NCBI RefSeq assembly: GCF_001261715.1 | Contig: NZ_CVRU01000158.1 | Span: 1 to 64,000 of the forward strand | Origin: Dysgonomonas sp. HGC4 | GTDB taxonomy: Bacteria > Bacteroidota > Bacteroidia > Bacteroidales > Dysgonomonadaceae | Length of the DNA stretch: 64,000 nt | Direction: 5' to 3' | Part shown: positions 54,915 to 62,375 of the stretch, piece by piece | Numbering within the stretch: the stretch's first letter is position 1 | Layout: every line of letters starts with the position of its first letter | Notes under the pieces: generated by a model | What the model was told of the DNA's origin: nothing | Databases searched by the model: none | Seen by the model: the letters and a program-made list of their open reading frames with translations, nothing else | Made by a program: the position numbers and the translations under genes

Positions 54915-54988
54915 GTGATTGTAGCTCAGTTGGTTAGAGCGCCTGATTGTGGTTCAGGAGGTCGCGGGTTCGAGCCCCGTCTTTCACC
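54915..54988 (+). tRNA. tRNA-His (anticodon GTG)
   Basis: Cloverleaf with TA at 8-9, D stem GCTC/GAGC, anticodon stem CCTGA/TCAGG with loop TTGTGGT (anticodon GTG), T stem GCGGG/CCCGT with loop TTCGAGC. The base before it, G54914, can pair with C73 as the extra G-1 of tRNA-His. The acceptor stem GTGATTG against CTTTCAC has two adjacent T-T mismatches at positions 5-68 and 6-67. CCA is not encoded. It has its own promoter and terminator. Confidence 0.93.
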
Positions 54989-54999
54989 CTTAAGCATAG

Positions 55000-55034
55000 A
55001 AGCATTCTTGATTCATTTCAAGAATGCTTTTTTA
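55000..55034 (+). terminator. rho-independent terminator after tRNA-His
   Basis: AAGCATTCTTGA (55000-55011) pairs with TCAAGAATGCTT (55018-55029) over a 6-base loop, followed by T-rich sequence. Confidence 0.9.
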
Positions 55035-55050
55035 TTTCACTATTTTTACA

Positions 55051-55058
55051 TACGTTTG
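55051..55058 (+). promoter_or_regulatory. -7 box of the small lipoprotein gene
   Basis: TACGTTTG, exact TAnnTTTG. The leader to the start at 55178 would be about 110 bases and begins with a perfect dyad. Confidence 0.5.
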
Positions 55059-55067
55059 TAATCATTA

Positions 55068-55085
55068 AACCTTATAACTAAGGTT
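55068..55085. repeat. inverted repeat AACCTTA-TAAC-TAAGGTT
   Basis: Perfect 7-bp arms with a 4-base spacer, at or just after the expected transcription start. The arms are those of the palindrome family in swapped order. Confidence 0.6.
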
Positions 55086-55177
55086 GTACACGTTTTTATT
55101 ATTCTGATAAGTCTCAACTATAAAACCAGAGATGATTATAAAAACAATACTCAATGTCACTAAAAATTACACAACAT

Positions 55178-55636
55178 ATGACTAGAAAATTATTAAATCT
55201 GTCTAAAATAGCATTGCTAGTATTCTCAATTTCATTTTTATTAGGTTCATGTACTAAGGAAAATTTCACTGACGTATACATAGATAACCCTACTCAATGG
55301 GATGCAAGAGACTTTGTAGTGAATGAGAATATGTGGCTATGGGATTCTAAAGACGAATGCTATTATTGTGAATTTAATCATCCACTATTAACTGAATTTG
55401 TGGCAGAAGAAGGTGCTGTATCCGCTTCCGCATTTATTGAAGGGACATTTAGACCATTAGCTTTTACGACTTACTTTTGGGACGAAAAATCTCATTATGT
55501 ATCGGAAACTATAAACTTCGAATATGGCACTAACTTTATTCGATTTAATGTTACTGCATCTGATCTTTTTGACAATGTAAATGTTAGTACATTTAAACCA
55601 GGTAAGTATACTTTTAAAACCACTTTGATTTGGTAA
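55178..55636 (+). CDS. small lipoprotein, unknown function
   Basis: A 152-residue lipoprotein. The start at 55178 (MTRKLLNLSKIALLVFSISF) gives a signal peptide with lipobox LLGSC; an ATG eight codons upstream is less likely. The mature part is acidic and aromatic-rich (DNPTQWDARDFVVNENMWLWDSKDECYYCEFNHPLL), with a Cys-x-x-Cys-like pair, and ends in a beta-type segment FKPGKYTFKTTLIW. Not recognised. Similar small lipoproteins are common in Bacteroidetes. Confidence 0.75.
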   Translation: MTRKLLNLSKIALLVFSISFLLGSCTKENFTDVYIDNPTQWDARDFVVNENMWLWDSKDECYYCEFNHPLLTEFVAEEGAVSASAFIEGTFRPLAFTTYFWDEKSHYVSETINFEYGTNFIRFNVTASDLFDNVNVSTFKPGKYTFKTTLIW

Positions 55637-55652
55637 GTAATCCTCATCACAT

Positions 55653-55687
55653 AAAGTCCTCTCTATTAAGTTAGTGAGGACTTTTTT
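55653..55687 (+). terminator. terminator of the small lipoprotein gene
   Basis: AAAGTCCTC (55653-55661) pairs with GAGGACTTT (55676-55684), followed by a T-run. Confidence 0.85.
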
Positions 55688-55700
55688 ATTTTACCCCTCT

Positions 55701-55762
55701 TTCTAATCCAATTCTAATGTTACCTTAACAAACTTCTAATACAACTCAAAAACGCCTCTAAT
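55701..55762 (+). promoter_or_regulatory. array of TTCTAAT-like blocks every 11 bp
   Basis: Blocks start at 55701 (TTCTAAT), 55712 (TTCTAAT), 55723 (CCTTAAC), 55734 (TTCTAAT), 55745 (weak, CTCAAA) and 55756 (CTCTAAT). Exact 11-base spacing puts them on one face of the helix, as for PhoB/OmpR-type regulators. The array ends 11 bases before the -7 box of the RND operon. Confidence 0.7.
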
Positions 55763-55772
55763 CTTAGGACAA

Positions 55773-55780
55773 TATATTTG
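55773..55780 (+). promoter_or_regulatory. -7 box of the RND efflux operon
   Basis: TATATTTG, exact TAnnTTTG, 26 bases before the ATG at 55806. The regulator array occupies the place of a -33 element. Confidence 0.65.
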
Positions 55781-55805
55781 TAAAATAAAATATTGACTCC
55801 TAAAG

Positions 55806-57098
55806 ATGAAAAAATATCTACTACTTCTGCTGAGTATTTTCAGCCTGACAAATATCAAAGCACAAGAACTACAAGTGCTACAGCTATCAGCCGAACAGGT
55901 TGAAGCATTATTCCTAAAACAAAACCTACAACTTATAGCCGAGCACCTGAATATAGATATTGCAGATGCTGCCATTGTACAAGCTAAATTATGGGATAAT
56001 CCCGAAATATCTGTCGGACAAATCAACCTCTGGAGTACTGACAGACAACGTGAAGGTGAGAAAGAAGCTATTCCTCCCCTATTCGGGTCTTTTGCCCGAA
56101 ACACGCAATTCTCAATTGAACTGAGCCAACTAATTCAGACAGCAGGAAAGAGAGGCAAACTTGTAAAGCAAGAGAAAATATCTAAAGAAATAGCCATTCA
56201 AGAATTTGAAGAAGTATTCAGAGGACTTAAAGTTGAACTCAGAAAATCAATCAACGAAATAGTTTATCTACAAGCCTACCAAAAAGTTTTAGCACAACAA
56301 GAAGAGTCTTTGGGGCAATTAACCATTGCTTATCAAAAACAAGTGGCACAAGGTAATATTGCCAAAAGCGAATTACTCAGATTACAATCGGCTTTACTCG
56401 AATTGGAAAATGAGGCTAATGACACTCAAATAGATATAAATGAACAGCAGAAAGGGCTTAAAACTCTGCTAAATGTTCCCCCTTCGGTTGTTATCAAAAT
56501 AATAGATAATACAAAAAAGGTTCAAGATCCTACTAACTTATCATTAGCTGAACTGTTAGCTATGGCTTCAGAGTATCGCCCTGATGTAAAAGCATCCAGA
56601 TTACAAACTCAATATCACGAAAAGTCATTGGCTTATGAAAAAGCGCAGCGCATTCCCGATCTTACAGTAAATGCCAATTACGACCGCTATGGTGGTGTAT
56701 GGAAAGACTTTATTGGCTTTGGAGTAAGCTTTGATATACCCTTTTTCAATCGTAATCAAGGAAACATAAAAGCTGCCCGTATAAACAGAGACCAAAGTAT
56801 TCATTTGGCAGAATTACAACAAAATCAAGCACAGCACGAAGTTGCTGAAGCATTCGGAAATTATGCTTTAGCATATCGATTTTATAAACGTGTAAGTGAA
56901 AATAGTTTACTATCGGAACTAGACGGAATGCTCACCATATACACAAAGAATCTATTAAATAAAAACATAAGTATGCTTGAATATATAGACTTTATGGATT
57001 CTTATAAGACAAACAAAGAAACCCTTCTTTCGGCACGCAAGAAAGTTGATACACAATTTGAGGAACTACAATACACAGTGGGCTCTGAAATTAAATAA
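55806..57098 (+). CDS. TolC-family outer-membrane efflux protein (CzcC-like)
   Basis: Outer-membrane channel of the RND pump, 430 residues. Signal peptide MKKYLLLLLSIFSLTNIKAQ. Two internally similar halves with long coiled-coil helices, typical of TolC/OEP proteins: AAIVQAKLWDNPEISVGQ and LSQLIQTAGKRGKLVKQEK in the first half, RPDVKASRLQTQYHEKSLAYEKAQRIPDLTV in the second. It is the first gene of the operon, with the adaptor 30 bases downstream. The CzcC-like naming follows from the CzcA-type pump in the same operon. Confidence 0.92.
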   Translation: MKKYLLLLLSIFSLTNIKAQELQVLQLSAEQVEALFLKQNLQLIAEHLNIDIADAAIVQAKLWDNPEISVGQINLWSTDRQREGEKEAIPPLFGSFARNTQFSIELSQLIQTAGKRGKLVKQEKISKEIAIQEFEEVFRGLKVELRKSINEIVYLQAYQKVLAQQEESLGQLTIAYQKQVAQGNIAKSELLRLQSALLELENEANDTQIDINEQQKGLKTLLNVPPSVVIKIIDNTKKVQDPTNLSLAELLAMASEYRPDVKASRLQTQYHEKSLAYEKAQRIPDLTVNANYDRYGGVWKDFIGFGVSFDIPFFNRNQGNIKAARINRDQSIHLAELQQNQAQHEVAEAFGNYALAYRFYKRVSENSLLSELDGMLTIYTKNLLNKNISMLEYIDFMDSYKTNKETLLSARKKVDTQFEELQYTVGSEIK

Positions 57099-57128
57099 GA
57101 TTACAACAAATAGAAAGAACTAAAATAT

Positions 57129-58220
57129 ATGATAAAGAGACAGATTACATTTACGATTGCTGCTTTACAAATTCTGCTTTTTGCTTCTTGCGGAAGTAAA
57201 TCAAATGCAGATAACGCAGACGGAAAACCTGAGATCAAGCAAGCTTTTCTTCAGAATGTAAAAACAACCAAAGCCCTATTAAGCAACCAAGAAGAAGAGT
57301 TGACTTTGACAGGTAAGGTAGAATATGATCCTGACAAAGTAATCAACTATGTACCTATGGTTGGGGGGATTATAGAGCGTTCTTATTTTTCTCTTGGTGA
57401 TAAAGTGCAGAAAGGACAGACATTACTTGATATCAGAAGTACAGAGTTAAGCTCCCTACAATCGGAACGGGTTGGTTTGGAATCGGATGTTAAGATTTCC
57501 GAGCGTGAATTAAAGACTGCTCAAACAATGTTCGATGATAATATGCTCTCCGAAAAAGAACTGATGGAAGCAGTAGCCAAACTTAATCAAGCAAAAGCGG
57601 CTTACAGCAAAATACAAACTGATATGGCGGTATTTGGGTCAGACAAAGGAAGTGGTACATTTTCCATTAAAGCCCCTATGAGTGGATATATTGTCAGCAA
57701 AAATGCCTCATCAGGAAGCACCGTCTCAGCCGACAGTGATCCTCTGTTTATTATTGCAGATTTGAGTACTGTGTGGATTACAGCAAATGTATATGCAAGT
57801 AATCTGCTGTTTGTAAAAGAGGGGCAAGATGTTAAAATCACTACCCTATCCTATCCTGGTGAAATATTTCAGGGTAAGATAAATTCTCTGTCACAAGTAT
57901 TTGATCCCGAAGAAAAAGTACTTAAGGCTCGCATTGTAATGCCTAATAAAGACTTACGCCTAAAGCCTGAAATGTCTGCCGTGATCAGATTAAAAAATGA
58001 GACTCACAATAAATTGGTATCAGTACCATCAGAAGCTTTAGTTTTTGATAACGATCGCTATTATGTTGTAGTCGAAGAATCGCCAGATAATTTCAAATCG
58101 AAAGAAGTCACTCTCAGCGGACACCATAACAATGTAACCTATATAACCTCAGGGGTATCGGAAGGAGAGAACATTGTTATAAAGAATCAATTACTGATAC
58201 ACTCAGGTCTAAAAGATTAA
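57129..58220 (+). CDS. RND efflux periplasmic adaptor (membrane fusion protein), CzcB-like
   Basis: A 363-residue lipid-anchored adaptor: lipobox FASC at about residue 21. Order: beta-barrel strand and lipoyl half (GKVEYDPDKVINYVPMVGGIIERSYFSLGDKVQKGQTLLDI), a short helical hairpin (SSLQSERVGLESDVKISERELK), the second lipoyl half (APMSGYIVSKNASSGSTV), the beta-barrel (ITANVYASNLLFVKEGQDV) and the C-terminal membrane-proximal domain. It lacks the His-rich N-terminus of some CzcB proteins. The stop TAA begins a degenerate palindrome before the pump gene. Confidence 0.92.
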   Translation: MIKRQITFTIAALQILLFASCGSKSNADNADGKPEIKQAFLQNVKTTKALLSNQEEELTLTGKVEYDPDKVINYVPMVGGIIERSYFSLGDKVQKGQTLLDIRSTELSSLQSERVGLESDVKISERELKTAQTMFDDNMLSEKELMEAVAKLNQAKAAYSKIQTDMAVFGSDKGSGTFSIKAPMSGYIVSKNASSGSTVSADSDPLFIIADLSTVWITANVYASNLLFVKEGQDVKITTLSYPGEIFQGKINSLSQVFDPEEKVLKARIVMPNKDLRLKPEMSAVIRLKNETHNKLVSVPSEALVFDNDRYYVVVEESPDNFKSKEVTLSGHHNNVTYITSGVSEGENIVIKNQLLIHSGLKD

Positions 58221-58233
58221 GGTTTCATTCCTT
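58218..58233. repeat. degenerate intergenic palindrome on a stop codon
   Basis: TAAGG-TTTCATT-CCTT begins with the adaptor stop TAA. The tail GGTAAGCACAATAACA matches the tail of other copies, followed by AACAGACTGTTATAG as in the pyrH leader. Confidence 0.5.
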
Positions 58234-58317
58234 TGTCACTATTCTGGTAAGCACAATAACAACAGACTGTTATAGCTTTTAAATATATCATTTAATATTA
58301 CTAGTTATCTATATAGT

Positions 58318-61300
58318 ATGCACAAGTTTGTCGAAAAAATAATAGCATTTGCCTTACGCAATCATATACTTGTACTATTTCTTACCGGTATACTCTTTAT
58401 TGCAGGTATCATATGCTACATACATACGCCCATTGAGGCCTATCCGGATGTAACCAACACCCGAGTCAGAATTATTACACAATGGCAGGGACGGAGTGCC
58501 GAAGAAGTCGAAAAATTTATAACGCTCCCCATTATGCGGGAAATGAACACTATTCCCCGTAAAGCAGATGTGCGCTCTACTTCACTTTTCGGTTTATCTG
58601 TAGTTACAGTAATATTCGAAGATGATGTTGACGATTTCTTTGCACAGCAATATGCTTCGAATCGTATGCAGGGGTTGGATTTGCCCGATGGAGCCGATCC
58701 TTCGATTGAACCACCTTCAGGAGCAACAGGCGAAATTTATCGCTATGTTCTCAAAAGTGACCTGCCAATCAGAGAAGTAGCAGCCATCAACGAATGGGTT
58801 GTAGAACGCGAGTTATTATCTGTACCAGGTGTGGCAAGTATCGCCAGCTTTGGAGGTGAGGAGAAGATGTTCGAGATAAAAGTGAACCCTGCCGAACTTA
58901 ACAATTACGATTTATCTCCTTTGGAAGTATTCGAGGCCGTATCGAACAGTAACATCAATGTTGGTGGAGATATTATACAGAAAGGTAGTCAGGCATTTGT
59001 TGTAAGAGGTGTAGGATTACTCGAAAGTGTAGAAGATATAGAGAATATACTTATCGAAGTGAAAGGTGGTACACCCATCCGAGTAAAACAGGTAGCATCG
59101 GTTAATGTTTCATCTAAACCGCGATTGGGACAAGTAGGTCTTGATGACGATGACGATGTGGTTCAAGGTATTGTTATAATGCTTCGTGGACAAAATCCGA
59201 GCGATGTAATTGTCAACCTCAAAGAGAAAATAACCGAACTTAATGAGAGAATATTACCCGAAAATGTCAAAATAGAACCATTTCTCGATCGTACAACTTT
59301 AGTAGATTCTACTGTGCATACAGTTATCAGAAACTTGCTGGAAGGCATCATCTTGGTTTCTATTGTAGTATTCATTTTCCTATTCAACTGGCGAACAACT
59401 TTAATTGTAGCCACAGTGATTCCACTATCGTTTTTATTCGCCATTGTAATGCTGCGTATCCAAGGGTTACCCGCCAATCTTATTTCGATGGGGGCACTCG
59501 ATTTTGGATTGCTTCTGGAAGGGACTCTGGTCATAGTGGAGATTGTTTTTGTGGAGATGGAAAAACGATCCGTCTTACTTCAAGGTAGGTATGAAAACAC
59601 GCTCAAGAGCGGACTTATCAAAAAGAGTGCAGGAACTGTTGCCTCACACATTTTTTTCGCCCAATTGATTTTGGTTGTAGCCCTATTCCCTATTTTCTCG
59701 TTCCAAAAAGTCGAAGGCAAGATGTTCTCTCCTTTAGCATTTACACTAGGATACGCGCTTCTGGGATCACTTATCCTTAGTTTAACTTATGTGCCTGTAA
59801 TGTGTAAGGTTCTACTGACAAAACCTTTAAAAGAAAGAACTAATTTCATCAGCCGATTCTTTACATCAACATTGTATAAGATATATGAATTGAGTACACG
59901 ATACCGTAAAGGAACTATTATTGCTTTCTGTATCTTATTATCGCTGTGTGTTGCCAGATTCTGTTATTGGGGTACCGAGTTTATACCCAGTATGAACGAA
60001 GGGGCTATTTATATTCGTGCCACTCTACCGAATAGTGTAAATCTGGAAGAGTCGGTAAAAATAACCAAACAGATGAAGAAGAAACTGAGAAATTTCGGCG
60101 AAGTTGAATTTGTTTTATCACAAACAGGTCGCCCCAATGATGGTACGGACCCAACGGGATTTTTCAACATAGAATTTCACACTCAGTTAAAACCTGAAAA
60201 AGAATGGGATCGTAAGATCACCAAAGATGATCTTATAAACGAAATCAAAGATTCGCTCGATATATATCCCGGTGTAATCTTCGGCTTCAGCCAACCCATA
60301 CAGGATAATGTTGAAGAATATGTAGCAGGAGTAAAAAGCTCATTGGTTATCAAAATATTCGGAAACGACCTGCACCAATTAGAAGACCTTGCCAATCAAA
60401 CAGCAGCTTCCATTAAAGGTATTAAAGGCATCGAAGATGTGAACGTTTTTAAGAGTATAGGTCTTCCCGAATTACAAATCAAATTAGATGAAACCCGAAT
60501 GGCTCGCTATGCAGTATCTATGGCGGATGCACAAGCCGTAGTAGAAATGGCAATCGGAGGAAAATCGGCAACTAAGTTTTATGAAGAAGAACGAACCTTT
60601 GACGTAAATATCCGTTTCCAAAAAGAATATCGAGACAATGAAGATAAAATTGGAAATATACTGATACCTACAATGGATGGTAAGCAAGTACCTTTAAAAG
60701 AGATTGCTGATATAACATTCATCACAGGGCCCACATTTATTTACCGAGACGGAAACAGCCGATACATTGGTATAGGATTCAGCATACGCGATCGAGATTT
60801 AGGATCTACTATTGCCGAAGCACAGAAGAAGGTAGCTGACAATGTTCAGTTGAAACCCGAAAACAAGATGCAATGGGCAGGCGAATTCGAAAGCCAACAA
60901 CGAGCCACTAAACGTTTGATGGTTATTGTTCCTGCTGCGTTACTTCTTATATTGTTCCTTCTTTATATGAATTTTGGAACTATAAAAGATACCCTTATTG
61001 CAGCCAGTGCCATGCCTTATGCCTTTATTGGAGGGTTTATATCGCTATGGATAACGAATACAACCTTCGGCATATCGGCAGGAATCGGCTTTATTATCTT
61101 ATTCGGTATAACGGCAATTGACAGTATTCTGCTTATCGCATTAATGAAAAATAAAATGCAGAGGAGCCATAATCTTCGGTTAGCGATCGACGAAGCAGTA
61201 CACAATAGAGTACGCCCAGTATTGATGATTGCCCTTATGGGATCGATGGGGTTATTTCCGGCAGCTATGTCAACAGGAATGGGTTCTGAAATACAAAGAC

Positions 61301-61410
61301 CACTGGCAATTATGATTGTAGGGGGGATATTAATTTGTATGCTCTTATCATTTACCGTTTTGCCTCAAGTATTTTACTTTGCTTACAGACGTGACAAAAG
61401 GCTGAGATAA
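58318..61410 (+). CDS. CzcA/CusA-type heavy-metal RND pump
   Basis: Inner-membrane proton-driven pump of 1030 residues, exporting substrate through the adaptor and TolC-like channel. Twelve helices and two large periplasmic loops, with the family start RNHILVLFLTGILFIAGI and TPIEAYPDVTNTRVRIITQW. The HME motif in helix 4 is GALDFGLLLEGTLVIVE: Asp395, Glu401 and Glu408 correspond by spacing to CzcA Asp402, Asp408 and Glu415, so the second Asp is a Glu. The loss of an exact DFG-x3-DGA motif leaves the metal, or even metal specificity, open. The gene follows the adaptor after 97 bases. Confidence 0.93.
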   Translation: MHKFVEKIIAFALRNHILVLFLTGILFIAGIICYIHTPIEAYPDVTNTRVRIITQWQGRSAEEVEKFITLPIMREMNTIPRKADVRSTSLFGLSVVTVIFEDDVDDFFAQQYASNRMQGLDLPDGADPSIEPPSGATGEIYRYVLKSDLPIREVAAINEWVVERELLSVPGVASIASFGGEEKMFEIKVNPAELNNYDLSPLEVFEAVSNSNINVGGDIIQKGSQAFVVRGVGLLESVEDIENILIEVKGGTPIRVKQVASVNVSSKPRLGQVGLDDDDDVVQGIVIMLRGQNPSDVIVNLKEKITELNERILPENVKIEPFLDRTTLVDSTVHTVIRNLLEGIILVSIVVFIFLFNWRTTLIVATVIPLSFLFAIVMLRIQGLPANLISMGALDFGLLLEGTLVIVEIVFVEMEKRSVLLQGRYENTLKSGLIKKSAGTVASHIFFAQLILVVALFPIFSFQKVEGKMFSPLAFTLGYALLGSLILSLTYVPVMCKVLLTKPLKERTNFISRFFTSTLYKIYELSTRYRKGTIIAFCILLSLCVARFCYWGTEFIPSMNEGAIYIRATLPNSVNLEESVKITKQMKKKLRNFGEVEFVLSQTGRPNDGTDPTGFFNIEFHTQLKPEKEWDRKITKDDLINEIKDSLDIYPGVIFGFSQPIQDNVEEYVAGVKSSLVIKIFGNDLHQLEDLANQTAASIKGIKGIEDVNVFKSIGLPELQIKLDETRMARYAVSMADAQAVVEMAIGGKSATKFYEEERTFDVNIRFQKEYRDNEDKIGNILIPTMDGKQVPLKEIADITFITGPTFIYRDGNSRYIGIGFSIRDRDLGSTIAEAQKKVADNVQLKPENKMQWAGEFESQQRATKRLMVIVPAALLLILFLLYMNFGTIKDTLIAASAMPYAFIGGFISLWITNTTFGISAGIGFIILFGITAIDSILLIALMKNKMQRSHNLRLAIDEAVHNRVRPVLMIALMGSMGLFPAAMSTGMGSEIQRPLAIMIVGGILICMLLSFTVLPQVFYFAYRRDKRLR

Positions 61411-61448
61411 CAGATCGTTTTATTGACACACCCAATATAATACCCAAT

Positions 61449-61509
61449 GTAGGGTCAGCCCTATGTACCTATTCAGAGAAAAGGAGCGAACAAGCAGGTT
61501 CGCCCCTAC
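61449..61509. repeat. 61-bp element bounded by GTAGGG and CCCTAC
   Basis: Starts GTAGGGTCAGCCCTATGTAC and ends AGGTTCGCCCCTAC. The inner part contains GGAGCGAACAAGCAGGTTCG, an imperfect dyad. The G+C-rich sequence stands out from the surrounding AT-rich spacer. It resembles short non-coding repeats of the type GTAGGGGCGAA...TTCGCCCCTAC known from several bacterial genomes. Confidence 0.6.
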
Positions 61510-61651
61510 CTCGAAATACATCATTAATTTTTATTGATTACTCAAAAGAGATTAAGCTCAATAAAAATTATTATTTTTAGATTTTAAACTAATATAATCC
61601 GCTTACTATTGTATTCTATAGTTAGAACTATCTTTAGCTAGTATACAATAA

Positions 61652-61666
61652 AAGGTCTTCGACCTT
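61652..61666. repeat. intergenic palindrome AAGGTC-TTC-GACCTT
   Basis: Perfect 6-bp arms, 20 bases before the response regulator start. On the minus strand it reads TTAAGGTCGAAGACCTT, so it is inverted relative to most copies. Confidence 0.65.
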
Positions 61667-61684
61667 AATCAAATGATTGTTCTT

Positions 61685-62371
61685 ATGGAGCTACTTCTTG
61701 TTGAAGATAACATACGCATTAGTGAGTTCATGGTTAAAGGACTTACCGAAAGTGGATTTTCAGTTGTTCTGGCTGAAAATGGCACGGATGCACGAAGTTT
61801 GATAAGCCAACGGGAATGGGATCTGATTTTACTTGATATTATGTTACCCGATATTGACGGGATAGAGCTTCTGCAATACACCCGTTACAAGAAGATAAAC
61901 ACCCCCATCCTTGTAGTCAGTGCTTTGGGAGAACCCGACGATAAAGTAAAGGCTTTAGATTATGGAGCTGACGATTATTTAGCAAAACCTTTTCATTTCA
62001 AAGAATTGATTGCGCGCATCAATGCTTTGACTCGTAGAGCTAAGCTGAATTACAATACACCTTCGGAAATTCTGGAATGTGATGATCTTAAACTCTACAT
62101 AGATGAGCATCGCATAGAAAGAGGTGATACTGAAATAAAACTAACTCTTCAAGAATTTAAGCTGCTTAAGATCTTGATGGAAAATAAGAATAAAGTTCTT
62201 CCCCGTAGCCAAATTCTTGATTCGGTATGGGGTATCAACTACGATTCGAGTACCAATGTAGTAGATGTATATATATCATATCTGCGTAACAAAGTAGATC
62301 TTGAAGGCCATACCAAACTCATAGAAACTATTAAAGGAAGAGGGTATATGATAAGAACACATAACGAATGA
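61685..62371 (+). CDS. OmpR-family response regulator of the RND operon
   Basis: A 228-residue regulator. Start at 61685 (MELLLVEDNIRISEFMVKGL) rather than the ATG four codons upstream, which adds MIVL. The receiver has the acidic pair in LLVEDN, Asp51 in LILLDIMLPDIDG, and Lys in LAKPFHFKE. The winged-helix domain shows KLTLQEFKLLKILMENKNKVLPRSQILDSVWG and YISYLRNKVD. Close in type to CusR/CzcR/CopR. The likely target is the 11-bp-spaced array before the TolC-like gene. The kinase gene follows after 4 bases. Confidence 0.92.
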   Translation: MELLLVEDNIRISEFMVKGLTESGFSVVLAENGTDARSLISQREWDLILLDIMLPDIDGIELLQYTRYKKINTPILVVSALGEPDDKVKALDYGADDYLAKPFHFKELIARINALTRRAKLNYNTPSEILECDDLKLYIDEHRIERGDTEIKLTLQEFKLLKILMENKNKVLPRSQILDSVWGINYDSSTNVVDVYISYLRNKVDLEGHTKLIETIKGRGYMIRTHNE

Positions 62372-62375
62372 GATT

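Noticed and set aside
54873-55061. 62-codon open frame across tRNA-His
   Set aside because: It is the translation of the tRNA gene and its terminator; the cloverleaf and terminator explain the sequence.
61449-61509. Possible CRISPR or integron-like site
   Set aside because: Only one copy, no spaced repeats, no cas or integrase genes in the window.
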